This document shows positions 1 to 10,616 of a stretch of DNA of 64,000 nt, piece after piece. This stretch comes from Silene latifolia. Its lineage: Eukaryota > Streptophyta > Magnoliopsida > Caryophyllales > Caryophyllaceae. The first letter of the stretch is position 1; each line of letters opens with the position of its first letter. A program made the translations under genes and the position numbers. The stretch is taken from the NCBI RefSeq assembly GCF_048544455.1, contig NC_133526.1:6712001-6776000 (forward strand), read 5' to 3'. The notes beneath the pieces were generated by a model. That model made no database searches. It was not told where the DNA came from and worked only from the letters and a program-made list of their open reading frames with translations.

Positions 1-151
1 GTATATCCAAGATTTGTCACTGGGCTTAGTGGGCTATTGGGGTACTTTCAGCCTCCCGACATCTATTGTGCCCATAAGCTATTTGGTAGTGCTTGGACAA
101 AAGAGGAAACTATTTTTCTCCCAAAACATGTTGTACGGACTCGTCTATATC
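1..151. other. unassigned left flank
   Basis: No open frame, terminal repeat or RNA gene is recognisable here. It may be the tail of a transposon lying outside the window, but nothing in it proves that. Confidence 0.3.
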
Positions 152-255
152 TTTTTTTTTTTTTTTTTTAAATGAGTGTATTATGTTGCGGGTAATAATC
201 GAACTTCCAACTTTACGGTTGGGGTATAAAAGTCTTACCATTTGATCTAACTACG
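152..255 (-). repeat. tRNA-derived SINE-like element
   Basis: Read on the minus strand, a stretch resembling a tRNA box A (TAGATCAAATGGTAAG) is followed about 30 nt later by a box B-like AGTTCGATTATTACC. The unit ends in a long A tail, seen as an 18-nt T run at 152-169 on the plus strand. Box A, box B and terminal A tract in this order define tRNA-derived SINEs. Target-site duplications were not found, so this may be a truncated copy. Confidence 0.5.
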
Positions 256-738
256 AACTTGTTTATATCTCAGGTGGGACGTCTATGAATCCAAGTAATT
301 AGTACGTCATGTAAATAAGGTGTCTCATAGTTTACCTAAAACAGTTATGAGTTTGTAATTTTCCATAATTTTACAGTCGGGATGTAGCAAATTAACCCCA
401 TAACTTATGAACTATGTGCAAATCAGCACCCTAAGTTTCACTTATAGCAAATTAGCCCCATAACTTTCCAAAAATGTGCAATTAAGCACAAATCAAGTTT
501 TTTTACCATTTTTTTAACTAAAACCTATTGTTTTCTATTATAAAAACTATTATAAATATATTTTTTAAATAATTAAATATACGGAGTAGTATTTACATAT
601 TCAACGAAAAATGCGAACCAATTTTAATATAAAAAAAATTGGACATATAACTTTTTATTGTAACATCATTAACAATTCTCGTATTATGAACATCTTTCGC
701 CAAAATAAATTTAAAAAATATTGAACATGTTTTGTTTT

Positions 739-1345
739 TGTTCCGGGTGTAATTCCAGAGCAAGTTTCGTTACCACCCGTGGCTAGTAGAATAATGTCTT
801 GAGTTGAACCCTTCTTGCCTTTATCGTTCCTCTCGGCCTTTCCTGCAACAATGAACGAACTGAGGGCTTGGCTTTGTGCCAAGCGTACTCACTTCGACGC
901 TCAAGTCAGTAAACCTAAAGGATTAAGTTGTGTCACTTGGCTAGGTATGTATTGTAGAGAGATAAGGAAGATATTACTAGATGAATAGTGTATTTAGGTT
1001 AAGTTGTGGGATCCTTTCCTCAATGAAGGTTGAGGAGTATTTATAGGCTTTCACCTTTTGTCACGTAGTGGCCAAGTGGCCAAGTTGCTAGCAGGTGGAA
1101 AGACTGATCTACCCCTTGGCCGGGGGACCTATGGCAGGCCGGCGGGCCATGTTGACTCACCGCCAAGGGGTCTTGGATATGAGTACGCGGGTATGTGTCC
1201 CGGCTGGCAGGTTGTCACGCCGAGACCCATGCTAACAGGCCGATGGGATGCATCGGCTAGGCTGTCGAAGTCGTTGACTTGCTGTGGATATCTTTGACCT
1301 TGTTCAATATGTTGACTTGGTCAGCGGTGCAGAATATGCCCCATC
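739..1345 (-). mobile_element. solo LTR of the Tat family of element 1
   Basis: This 607-bp sequence starts TGTTCCGGGTG and ends GCCCCATCA, nearly identical to the LTR at 1552-2159. It is flanked by a perfect 5-bp duplication GTTTT (734-738 and 1346-1350). An LTR with its own target duplication and no internal region is a solo LTR left by recombination between the two LTRs of a full element. By TATA direction it reads on the minus strand. It lies inside the MULE-like MITE, independent of element 1, only 206 bp away. Confidence 0.93.
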
Positions 1346-1551
1346 AGTTTTAATAAACAAGAATTTTAGGATTAAAACCTAATCAATAATTTTGAATTTC
1401 AATAATACTAAAATATTAATGAGCAAATTTTATTCTTAAAAATAAGTTATGTGGTTAATTGCACATTAAGAGAAACTTATGTGGTTGATTTGCTACATTT
1501 AGGCTCCGTTTGGCACGACACTTCAGGTAGCTTATTTGACCAAAATAGCTT

Positions 1552-2159
1552 TGTTCCGGGTGTAATTCCAGAGCAAGTTTCGTTACCACCCGTGGCTAGT
1601 AGAATAATGTCTTGAGTTGAACCCTTCTTGCCTTTATCGTTCCTCTCGGCCTTTCCTGCAACAATGAACGAACTGAGGGCTTGACTTTGTGCCAAGCGTA
1701 CTCACTCCGACGCTCAAGTCAGTAAACCTAAAGGATTAAGTTGTGTCACTTGGCTAGGTATGTATTGTAGAGAGATAAGGAAGATATTACCAGATGAATA
1801 GTGTATTTAGGTTAAGTTGTGGGATCCTTTCCTCAATGAAGGTTGAGGAGTATTTATAGGCTTTCACCTTTTGTCACGTAGTGGCCAAGTGGCCAAGTGG
1901 CTAGCAGGTGGAAAGACTGATCTACCCCTCGGCCGGGGGACCTATGGCAGGCCGGCGGGCCATGTTGACTCACCGCCAAGGGGTCTTGGATATGAGTACG
2001 CGGGTATGTGTCCCGGCTGCCAGGTTGTCACGCCGAGACCCAGGCTAACAGGCCGATGGGATGCATCGGCTAGGCTGTCGAAGTCGTTGACTTGCTGTGG
2101 ATATCTTTGACCTTGTTCAATATGTTGACTTGGTCAGCGGTGCAGAATATGCCCCATCA
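1552..2159 (-). repeat. 3' LTR of element 1
   Basis: 608 bp, nearly identical to the solo LTR at 739-1345. It contains a TATA motif GGAGTATTTATAGGC (minus-strand TATAAATA) about 240 bp from the end adjoining the internal region in the 5' copy. Differences from the 595-bp 5' LTR are mostly one-base losses clustered in the block around 1893-1950. Confidence 0.93.
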
Positions 2160-2173
2160 ATTTGCCCCCAGCG
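2160..2173 (-). other. polypurine tract of element 1
   Basis: On the minus strand CGCTGGGGGCAAAT abuts the LTR start TGATGGGGC. A G-rich purine tract directly upstream of the 3' LTR is the plus-strand primer of reverse transcription. The same tract occurs at 37891-37903 beside the shared LTR. Confidence 0.85.
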
Positions 2174-2666
2174 TAGTCTATGCCGTGGCATGGGCTCCGA
2201 TGTACGTTTGAGCGTATATTCTGCGCAAGTAATTTGTAACAAATGTTCTGCATCGGCTTCTTCTGCGGCGGCTTCTTTTTCCTCGGCCTGGTCTATCCTA
2301 GGCCGTACCATATCCCCCCTCCACATGGATGCGCAAAGGGTATCCGATGTGGAAAAGAAAGTGACGCCGGAGACCAGGGGTTGAGAGTGCTTGGTTGCTT
2401 TTGATTGCCCCCGGCCGGCGCTACCTAGCTTGGTTGATCGAGTGGCCGGCGGAGAACAGATGCTTGGGAATTTGTTGAGGAAGGTGAATAGGCGGAGAGA
2501 TATGAATGGGCGTGTTGAAGACGCTTGGTCACTGTTGCATTGATTGACGTCTAACTGTTGCAACGATTGACATCCCGTGGTTGCATGTCCGACACGTCTC
2601 TGCACGCTGATTGGATGACGCTTCATGGGCTGTTCGCTGATTGGTCCTTCTTTATGGGCTTTGCCC

Positions 2667-2673
2667 TATAAAT
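2667..2673 (+). promoter_or_regulatory. TATA box of the antisense gene in element 1
   Basis: TATAAAT inside the near-palindrome CCCTATAAATAGGG lies 187 bp before the ATG at 2854. It is followed by a pyrimidine-rich leader that looks like a 5' UTR. The second copy of the family keeps the same motif at the same distance (37421-37428 to the ATG at 37231), so the spacing is conserved. Confidence 0.6.
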
Positions 2674-2853
2674 AGGGCAGTTATTCCGTGAAATTGGCCA
2701 CCAATTTCATTTTCCAAAATTTTTCTTCTCTCTAAACTCTTAAGGGCTTCCTTGTCTTCTAATTTTCAGAGTTGTTACTCCGGCGAGTGTTTTTCTTCAA
2801 GGTAAACAGACAAATTTCTTCACTTTTTATTTTGTTAAATAATTATTGCTATT

Positions 2854-5263
2854 ATGTCTTCTGCTGACGCCGGAACTAGCACTTCTGCGCCGGAGGGTTC
2901 CCCGTCGCGTCTTGATGGGGAGGGGATACTAGACGCCGTCCCGATAAGGTTTGGGGGCCCTAGGTCTCCTTCTCCCGTAGTCGATCCACCAATTTTGGAG
3001 GAAAGGGAGGATGAGGATGAGAGGACTCCTTCTGATGGTGGGAGGCTGTCTATCCCGGATCATGGCGAGCCCTGCACGACTGGCCTTGACCGTGATTGGT
3101 CCCACAAGTTCGCCAGTTGTTCCGGCGAGACATTTTTCGAGACCATTTCTCCCTCGGTGAGGGTACAAGATTGTTATCCCTAAGAAGGGTCGGGTGGTCT
3201 GCTGCCCTCCCCCGGGTCACACCGGCGTGTATATCGAGCACCCGGAGTACGGGCTGCGGTTTCCTCTAAATAAATATGTCGCGGCCATCATCAAAGCCAT
3301 GAACGTCGCTGTGGCCCAACCATCCGCCGGCCGTGAGGACGATAGTTGGCTTTGTGTGGCTCTGTCTTTTTAGGGGAGATCCCGACGGTCGACTTATTCC
3401 GCCGCCTTCATCATTTACGGCCACAATTGCCGGTAAAGTGGGGTGGTACGGCGTGCGACGGAGCCTGGCTATATCTCCGTGAACAAGCTTACTTCTTGCA
3501 AAGACCGGCAACGCGATGGGTGTACGTTCAAGTGCCGGAGGACTACCCATTGCCTCGGTCTTTCCGAGCCCTGTTCACTTTCGGTGTGAGACCCCTAAGA
3601 ATACGAAAATGTATCTCCGGGGTAAGGTTAAGATGGACGCTTCGTTGGTCCCCCTTACCGCGGATGAGAAGCGGGCGTGCATTTGTTTGACGAGAAAGGA
3701 TGGCCGCCCCCAACTCGGATCATTCTTCAAGACGAGATGCTTTGCCGCGTCGGCCTCATACCGGCCCTCAACCAGGGTGAGTGGGGTCGGTGTGAGGCCC
3801 ACCTTTGCTTGCTATATTCCTGTTTTTAGAACCTTGTTTTTCTTTTAACTTTTATTTGATTTCTTGCAGATCGGTATGGTCAGGATCTGTCTGAGAGGGA
3901 CTTGGAGAGGTTGGGGCTTGACAAAGACGGGGAGGTCGTTATACGACATCCTACGGTGACTTGCGTGATCGTAGACCGTCTCCCAACGACCTCATGGATA
4001 AGCGGTGAAATCGCCGGATCCGGCGGCGCCAGAGCAAGGGTTCTCGGGGCGTGCCAAAGAGAACAAGGAAGGCAGCGTCCAGGTCGGCGGCGGCGTGTGC
4101 ACCAGCTCCCTCTTCGACCCCAGTGGTTCAGGAGCCTGTGGAGGTCATTGAAATCGCTGATGGGGCGGTGACCGTTGCTAAGACCTTTTCTCCGAAGAAG
4201 AGAAAAGAGCCTCCGTCTGCTTCCATCGTCGCCGGGGAGAAGATCGACTCGGCCCTGGCCCTCGAACGAAGAGGTCCAGATCGTACGGATCTAACTTGTG
4301 GTTCGGATTTAGGCGTTCGTTGGACATCCCATTTAACGGCTTTCGATGTGTCAATGCATGGTGACATGGATGCTCAGTGTGAATTTTTGTAGATCCTCCT
4401 TCGGCGGCCCGCCGTTCTCACCGAATCAGCAATTGGGGAAGCGACTTTGAGAAGGCTATTGAGAAGGCGGGTGACAGAAATGTCATCGTCGACTCCTCGG
4501 CTCGAAGATTCCTCCTCCGAGCTTGTGGCAGAGGGTGTGAAATTATATAAGAGGATGGCCAAGTGGACCCAACAAGCCGGCTCCTACATCTTGGAGCGGG
4601 AGAAGACCATGGGCCAAGCTGCGCGCCGATCGCGAAGCTTAAACTTGATCTCTCTCGCCGCAATGGGGAAGCCGCGAAGGCTAAATCGGATCTCTTTGTT
4701 TGCCAAACCGGCGCGTGGAGGAAATGGAGAAGGCTGCTAGGGGCCGAGAAGGCCAAAGTGGAGGAAGGGCGATGCCGCCACCGCCAAGATGATGGGGGAG
4801 CGGGACAGGTACAAGGATGCTTATGACGCCATGGCGCCAAGGAGAAAATTGGAAGGATCTGTTCCACAACCAAAGCGGAGGCGCTCGAGGACGCGCAGCT
4901 GCCCTTGCTCAAAAGGAGAAGGATATTGAAATGCTTCAAGATGTTCTTCTCCCTAAAATGTGCGTCCGATTCCGGACCAAGCCGAGGAGGCGGCCGAGGA
5001 GGCAATAAGGAGACTCGTCCCCGAGGGCTCTTTCCCGTGGGATAAGTTTGAACAGCTTCGGACGAGATGGATGGGCGTCTGCGGAGGCGGCGGCTGCACG
5101 AGGCGGAGGCGCGAAGGCGGCTCAGATAGCTGAGGCTAAGGCGGCCTATGATGCGAAAGTGAAGGAGGGTGAGAGGCTGAAGTTGCTTGAAAATGTTCAG
5201 CCTTCCTCAAAGCCGGCCACCGAAGATGCTGCTGCTACTGACGGGGGGCAGCAACAGGCATAG
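2854..5263 (+). pseudogene. antisense extra gene, gypsy-type transposase domain, broken
   Basis: This gene runs opposite to gag-pol, between integrase and the 3' LTR. The ATG at 2854 opens a serine/proline-rich acidic N-terminus. Around 3215-3550 come GVYIEHPEYGLRFPLN, DLFRRLHHLRP and YVQVPEDYPLP motifs, typical of the putative gypsy-type transposon domain (PF04195-like). A clear intron follows at about 3777-3869 (GTGAGT to TTGCAG), and another probably ends at 4392. The C-terminal half (about 4400-5263) is an alanine/lysine/glutamate-rich coiled coil ending in a glutamine-rich tail. Frames shift several times, so this copy cannot encode one protein as given. Homologous copies are at 35065-37231 and 62330-64000 on the minus strand. 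Its function in the element is unknown. Confidence 0.7.
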
Positions 5264-5644
5264 GGAGACGGGCGGTCGTCACCAGACTCACCCGGCGTCT
5301 CGGATAGCTTTAGCTGTTCGGGGGCCAATTATTGAGCCTTCTCTCCCTGCCATCCTTTTGGCGCTTCAAATCCCAAGTCTGTAACCTTTTGCTTTTTTGT
5401 TTCTTCGCTTTTTGTAAAGCTTTGGTAGGTAGAGTTTAGGCTATCCTTATGGGGACGGCCGTCGTTTGTACTCTCCTTGCAACCATCTTTAATAAAGTTA
5501 TCTTATCGGCCTTTGGCTTGGCCGGGGCTTCGATCACAATTCCTCGTTTGTCTTTTTGCGTTATTAATTGAGTGCCTTCGTTTTTACACTCGGCATGACC
5601 GAGGCAGTTTGAATGCATGTCTCAACTGTGTTTAACGTCTTTAG

Positions 5645-6360
5645 CGTTCGTAATTGTGTAGGCATATTGACCGCTAGATTGGCGTCTCAATTGCACTGAG
5701 TATACGTTTCTTTTTTAGCGTATCGACCGGCGTGTTCCCCGTCGCTCTCGGCTTTGACCGAGTCAATCGGGGTTGCGGCTTCGATAGCATTCGTAACTGT
5801 GTAGGCATATTGACCGCTAGATTGGCGTCTCAATTGCGCTGAGTATACGTTTCTTTTTTAGCGCATCGACCGGCGTGTTCCCCGTCGCTCTCGGCTTTGA
5901 CCGAGGTAATCGGGGTTGCGGCTTCGATAGCATTCGTAACTGTGTAGGCATATTGACCGCTAGATTGGCGTCTCAATTGCGCTGAGTATACGTTTCTTTT
6001 TTAGCGTATCGACCGGCGTGTTCCCCGTCGCTCTCGGCTTTGACCGAGGTAATCGGGGTTGCGGCTTTGATAGCATTCGTAACTGTGTAGGCATATTGAC
6101 CGCTAGATTGGCGTCTCAATTGCGCTGAGTATACGTTTCTTTTTTAGCGCATCGACCGGCGTGTTCCCCGTCGCTCTCGGCTTTGACCGAGGTAATCGGG
6201 GTTGCGGCTTCGATAGCATTCGTAACTGTGTAGGCATATTGACCGCTAGATTGGCGTCTCAATTGCGCTGAGTATACGTTTCTTTTTTAGCGTATCGACC
6301 GGCGTGTTCCCCGTCGCTCTCGGCTTTGACCGAGGTAATCGGGGTTGCGGCTTCGATAGC
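5645..6360. repeat. 143-bp tandem repeat, five copies
   Basis: Five units start near 5645, 5789, 5931, 6074 and 6217 with CATTCGTAACTGTGTAGGC. Each runs through ACCGCTAGATTGGCGTCTC and GGCTTTGACCGAGGTAATCG. Units 2-5 are almost identical. The array lies between the antisense gene and the integrase end, the hypervariable untranslated zone of Tat elements. Element B has an unrelated 166-bp repeat in the same place. Confidence 0.93.
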
Positions 6361-6479
6361 GATTCTTCTCTTTAAGCTTCTGCCTGGTGGCAATTTGTGG
6401 AGGGGACAAACACTTTGATGGAAAACTTGGGCGATTTATTTGTTTGTTATGATCGTGCGTTGGGGTGTCCACAATGGGT

Positions 6480-7569
6480 TTGGACACCTCCGCCGCTATA
6501 CAATGTATTTTCTCAAGTTATCGGTGTTCCAATGGCTCATCAAAGGCACACCTCCCATGTCTGTCAGCCGGTATGTACCCGGCCTCATTTCTTCGACCAC
6601 TTTGTAGGGACCCTCCCGGTTGCCGTCGATTTACCATGAATATTTCCTTTGTTGGTGGCGTGACTTCCTTAGGACTAGGTCTCCGATTTTTAAGTCCCTT
6701 TTGTGGACTCTTCGGTTGTAGGCTTTCTTCATCCGGTTTTGATATACGGCCAAGTTGAGGCGTGCCGTATCTCGGCTTTCTTCGACCAGGTCTAGGGAGG
6801 CTCTTAGGCCCTCCTCGTTTTCAACTGGGTTAAAGGTGGCCGTTACGAATGTTGGTACCGCCGCTTCAATTGGTAGGACCGCCGGAACCGTAGACTAGGT
6901 GGAAGGGGGTGTAACCCGTTGCTTCTTTCTCCGTGGTCCGAAGGGACCACAGGACGCCGGGTAGTTCATCGGCCCACCTTCCCTTAAGGTCTTCAACCGT
7001 CTTCTTCAAACCGTTGAGGATTGTTTTGTTGGTCGCCTCCGCTTTGCCCGTTACTCGTGGGTGGCGACGGAGGAATACGCAAACTTGATGCCAAGTTCTT
7101 CTAACCGTTCATTATCAGGTCGCTCCAAAACTCTCGGCCGTGGTCAAATACCATAACTTGGGGTAATCCGGCGAGTTATAACATTTTCCCAGTTTACCTT
7201 TCGACGCTGCTGTAGTCTTCGCCGGTCGCGCTACGGCTTCAACCCATTTTGTGAAGTAATCAACGGCGACGATTAAGAACTTCCTTCCTCCGGAGGCCGT
7301 TGGGAACGGCCCTAGCATGTCCATCCCCACCGTGCGAAAGGAAGGGGACTAAGTACGGTTGTAGGTCCCCGGAGGGAGCGTGTATTACACGGGCATGCAT
7401 CCGACGGTTCGTGCACTTCTTGGTCTTCGTTCTGGAATCTTGAAGCATGGTGGGCCGAGTAGCCAGCTCGGAGAGCTTTGTGGGCTAGTGTTCTTGCCCC
7501 CATGTGATATCCACAGATGCCCTCGTGAATCTCTCGTCGATGTCGATTCTGCGTCGGGTGGACCGACAC
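6480..7569 (-). pseudogene. integrase of element 1, frameshifted
   Basis: Read leftwards in changing frames, the piece starts with an HHCC zinc-binding part (HEGICGYHMGARTLAHK near 7530), then the catalytic core start GMDMLGPFPTASGG and VAVDYFTKWVEA (about 7230-7325). Core and C-terminal parts continue to about 6490, including LPGVLWSLRTT-like and YRLTDM-like stretches. Several frameshifts interrupt it, so no active enzyme is encoded in the given sequence. It follows directly on the polymerase frame, as in Ty3/gypsy elements. Confidence 0.75.
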
Positions 7570-9680
7570 ACTTCAAGAGTGGTCTTATTACGGATCTTCA
7601 TCACGTTCTCCTTCGAACACCAAGTACCGGCGGCGATCCTTTTTATTTTGGCCGAGGATTGCGGCCCTCCCAATTCACCCGTAAGTTTGTATTTCATTAT
7701 CGGAGTCATCCATGTTGTCTCGGTCTCTATGTTACCCACCATGCCGACGGTCTCAGTGATGCTTTTCGCATTCCTGATATCTACCAGCACGGTTCGGCTG
7801 ACATTCTTGATGGTTGAGCTGGCCAGCTTGGAGAGAGCGTCGGCCCGGTTGTTCTCGAATCTGGGAACGCACTGGATTTGGAAAGATTTCAATTTTGCTA
7901 TGTCGGCTTTTACCCTTTCTAGGTACCTTACCATTCCGTCGTCCCGAGCCTCATACTCCCCTCTGATTTGGTTGGTAACCAATAGCGAGTCTGTCTTCAA
8001 CACAATGTGTTCTGCTCCGGCAGCCCTAGCTAGCTCGACTCCGGTTATCACCGCCTCGTATTCGGATTCGTTGTTCAAGGCCGAGAAGGTGAATTTCAAG
8101 GCATACTCAAACTCGTCCCCGTTTGGGCTGATGATAAGGACGCCGGCTCCCGAGCTGTTCGTCGTGGAGGAGCCGTCGGTGTAGACCTCCCATATGCCTG
8201 GGTTTGGCTCTTCCTGATACGTACATTCGGCCAGGAAATCTGCAAGTGCTTGCCCCTTTATCGAAGGTCTTGGTTTGTACTGAATACCGAAACCGGAGAG
8301 TTCCACTGCCCATTTGATGAGCCTGCCGGATTGTTCGAATTTTTCCAAAGCTTTCTCCAACGGCTGATCGGTTAGGACCGTCACGGGGTGTGCGTCGAAG
8401 TAGGGTTTTAACTTCCTTGTGGCAACGACGACGGCGAAGGCTGCTTTTTCGATCAGTGGGTAATTTCTCTCGGCGGGCAACAGCGTATGGCTGACAAAGT
8501 AGATTGGGTGTTGCTGTTTGTCTTCTTCCCTGATGATCACGGCGCTGACCGTGGCCGAGGTTACTGCTATGTACAGGTATAGCGTCTCCCCCAGTATCGG
8601 CCTGGACAGAGTTGGGAGAGTCTGAAGATGAGCTTTCAGTTGCTTGAAAGCCGTGCTCTGTTCTTCCCCCCAGCTGAAGTCTTTATTTCCTTTCAACACT
8701 TTGAAGAATGGGGTGCTCTTGTCGGCTGACCGAGAGATAAAACGGGCGAGAGCCGCCATTCTCCCGGTCAGCATCATAACCTCTTTTCGATTCCTTGGTT
8801 CCGGCAGGTCTAGGATTGCTCGGACTTTGTCCGGATTGGCATCTATGCCTCTGGCGCTGACAAGTAAACCTAGAAATTTACCTGCCCGGACACCGAAGTT
8901 GCATTTCATTGGGTTGAGTTTCATCTTGTATTTTCTTAGTGAACAAAATGTCTCGTGTAAATCGGCCAGATGCTCGCTGTCGGACTTGCTTTTTACAATA
9001 GCATCGTCGACGTAAGCCTCAATGTTTCGTCCTTTTTGGTTTTGGAACACTTTGTCCACCAGCCTCGTGTACGTTGCTCCGGCGTTCTTCAAACCGAACG
9101 GCATCATTTTGTACATGTATGTGCCGTTGGCGGTGATAAATGCGCATTTAGGCATGTCTTCTTCGGCCATAAACACTTGGTGATACCCTGAGAAGGCGTC
9201 CAGCAGGCTCAACATGGTAAAGCCCGCCGTGGCGTCGATTAAACTATCTATTCGAGGCAAGGGATAACAATCTTTGGGGCATGCTTTATTAAGGTTGGTA
9301 TAGTCTACACACATTCTCCATGCCCCCGATGACTTCTTCACCATTACAACATTGGCTAACCATTCAGGGTAAGTACAAGGCATGATGAAACCCGCCGTTA
9401 GTAATTTATCTACTTCGGCTTTGATGGCCTCGTCCTTCTCGGCCGAGGAGTTCCTCATTCTCTCGCTTGATCGGGCGGCGGTGGAGAGTACGTTCAGCTG
9501 GTGAACAATCACCTCCCGACTCACGCCTGGCATCTCGGCCGCTGAGTATGCGAAAACATCTTTATTCTTCCTCAGCAGGTCCAGGAGGTCGGCTCTGAAT
9601 TTTGGTTCCAGGTTGACACCGACGGTTAGGGTGCGGCCCGGATCAATCTCTACCTCCTCGGTCTCTGCTCCTTCGACCAT
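7485..9680 (-). CDS. pol: RT, RNase H and aRNH, open
   Basis: A 731-codon open frame; the ATG at 9680 is only the first methionine, because the real product is part of a polyprotein. Reverse transcriptase spans about residues 85-330, with LLDAFSGYHQ at 159-168 and the catalytic YVDD at 223-226. The first RNase H (about 365-490) has an AVTSATVSAV core in which the usual first aspartate is not seen, so it looks degenerate. A complete archaeal-type RNase H follows at about 496-620, with YTDGSS (D502), NNESEYEA, KTDS (D564) and NRADAL (D613). The tail enters the integrase N-terminus and then loses frame. The enzymes would copy element RNA into DNA in cytoplasmic particles. This is the best preserved coding part of element 1. 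Confidence 0.92.
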   Translation of the reverse strand: MVEGAETEEVEIDPGRTLTVGVNLEPKFRADLLDLLRKNKDVFAYSAAEMPGVSREVIVHQLNVLSTAARSSERMRNSSAEKDEAIKAEVDKLLTAGFIMPCTYPEWLANVVMVKKSSGAWRMCVDYTNLNKACPKDCYPLPRIDSLIDATAGFTMLSLLDAFSGYHQVFMAEEDMPKCAFITANGTYMYKMMPFGLKNAGATYTRLVDKVFQNQKGRNIEAYVDDAIVKSKSDSEHLADLHETFCSLRKYKMKLNPMKCNFGVRAGKFLGLLVSARGIDANPDKVRAILDLPEPRNRKEVMMLTGRMAALARFISRSADKSTPFFKVLKGNKDFSWGEEQSTAFKQLKAHLQTLPTLSRPILGETLYLYIAVTSATVSAVIIREEDKQQHPIYFVSHTLLPAERNYPLIEKAAFAVVVATRKLKPYFDAHPVTVLTDQPLEKALEKFEQSGRLIKWAVELSGFGIQYKPRPSIKGQALADFLAECTYQEEPNPGIWEVYTDGSSTTNSSGAGVLIISPNGDEFEYALKFTFSALNNESEYEAVITGVELARAAGAEHIVLKTDSLLVTNQIRGEYEARDDGMVRYLERVKADIAKLKSFQIQCVPRFENNRADALSKLASSTIKNVSRTVLVDIRNAKSITETVGMVGNIETETTWMTPIMKYKLTGELGGPQSSAKIKRIAAGTWCSKENVMKIRNKTTLEVCRSTRRRIDIDERFTRASVDITWGQEH

Positions 9681-9754
9681 GCCGATGGTCCGGTCGTTTC
9701 TAGATCTGGGGGTGTCTTTTGTATCCCAAGGATTTTAGTTCTCAGTAGCGGCTC

Positions 9755-10048
9755 TCTCACCCTTACTAGATATCTTATCGTCTCGTAGTCCTGGGCTTCG
9801 CACTCTCCTCGGATCTGGTTGGTCACTAAGAGTGAATCTGTCTTCACCATGATACGCTCTGCCCCGGCGGTTTTAGCTAGCTCAACTCCGGTTATCACCG
9901 CCTCGTACTTGGATTCATTGTGTGAGGCCAATGAGGTAAGCTTCAAGGCGTGCTCAAACACGTCTCCGTTTGGGCTGATAATAACGATGTCGGCCTTCGA
10001 GCTATTCGTCGCGGAGAGGCCATTAGCGTAAACCTCCCATAAACCGGG
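9755..10048 (-). pseudogene. extra, degenerate aRNH domain between protease and RT
   Basis: About 98 residues closely resemble the aRNH of the same element (genomic 7905-8195). Shared blocks include PNGD, YEAVITGVELA and KTDSLLVTNQIRGE. It sits in frame after the protease C-terminus and before the RT, where Tat elements normally have no RNase H. The first catalytic aspartate is lost (YTDG became YANG), so it is expected to be inactive. Element B has ordinary sequence at this junction. An internal template switch or recombination that copied the downstream domain explains it best. Confidence 0.8.
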
Positions 10049-10616
10049 ATCCTCCTCGTTCTTCGAGACGAGCTTATGCGCCTCCCCCCGGTCCGAGACA
10101 TATATCAATGTCATGGCCCGGATGGATATCACGGCGTCGATTTCGCTCAAGGTGACCCGACCTATGAGAACGTCGTAGGCGGACGTGCCGTCGATGACTA
10201 CGACCGAGACATAACATTCTTGGCGCACCTCCCTCGCCGAACCTCACCGGCGGTGACCGACCCCGGGGGTACCGGACCGTCCCCGGAGAAGGCGTACGGC
10301 GGGTTGGTGCGGGGGCTCAAATCTTCAACCTTCGCATCGAGGCCGAGAAAGCATTCTCTGTATATAACGTTCGTGTGCGCGCTGTGTCAATCGGGCACCT
10401 CTTCACCAAGTGGTTGGCTATGTTCGGGGGGATTGTAAGTGGGTCGCTATGAAGAGCGATGACTCCTCGTAGTCCTCCCCGTCCGATGGTCATATCGGGA
10501 TGTTGGGAGCGGGGTGGGCGTGTTGGGCACAAAGTTGATGGCCTGATGAGGTCCATCCAGGTGCCGTTTGTGCCCATGAGCGGACCCACCGCTCTCGTTG
10601 CCCCTGATGACGACAT
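10049..10616 (-). pseudogene. protease region of element 1, frameshifted
   Basis: The piece VKRCPIDTARTRTLY near 10400 corresponds to VKRCLIDTGAYTNIMF in element B, so the DTG active-site triad is disrupted by small indels. The C-terminal part (VVIDGTSAYDVLIGRVTL, about 10150-10215) is well kept. Retropepsin would cut the polyprotein. Downstream, the frame runs straight into the extra aRNH. Confidence 0.7.

Noticed and set aside
1058..1297. Open frames inside the LTRs (1058-1297, 1871-2110, 12627-12833 on plus; 655-882 and 1477-1695 on minus)
   Set aside because: They recur in every LTR copy, cross the LTR boundaries or TATA box, and match no protein. They are chance frames in repeat DNA.
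2117..2626. 169-codon minus-strand frame next to the 3' LTR of element 1
   Set aside because: It spans the LTR edge and polypurine tract and covers the promoter of the antisense gene. It has no domain and no conserved counterpart in copy A.
5645..6360. Possible CRISPR-like array because of regular spacing
   Set aside because: The whole 143-bp unit is repeated with no unique spacers, and the context is a plant retrotransposon.
7504..8184. 226-codon plus-strand frame
   Set aside because: It is the complement of the aRNH and RNase H coding region, whose minus-strand frame has clear catalytic motifs.
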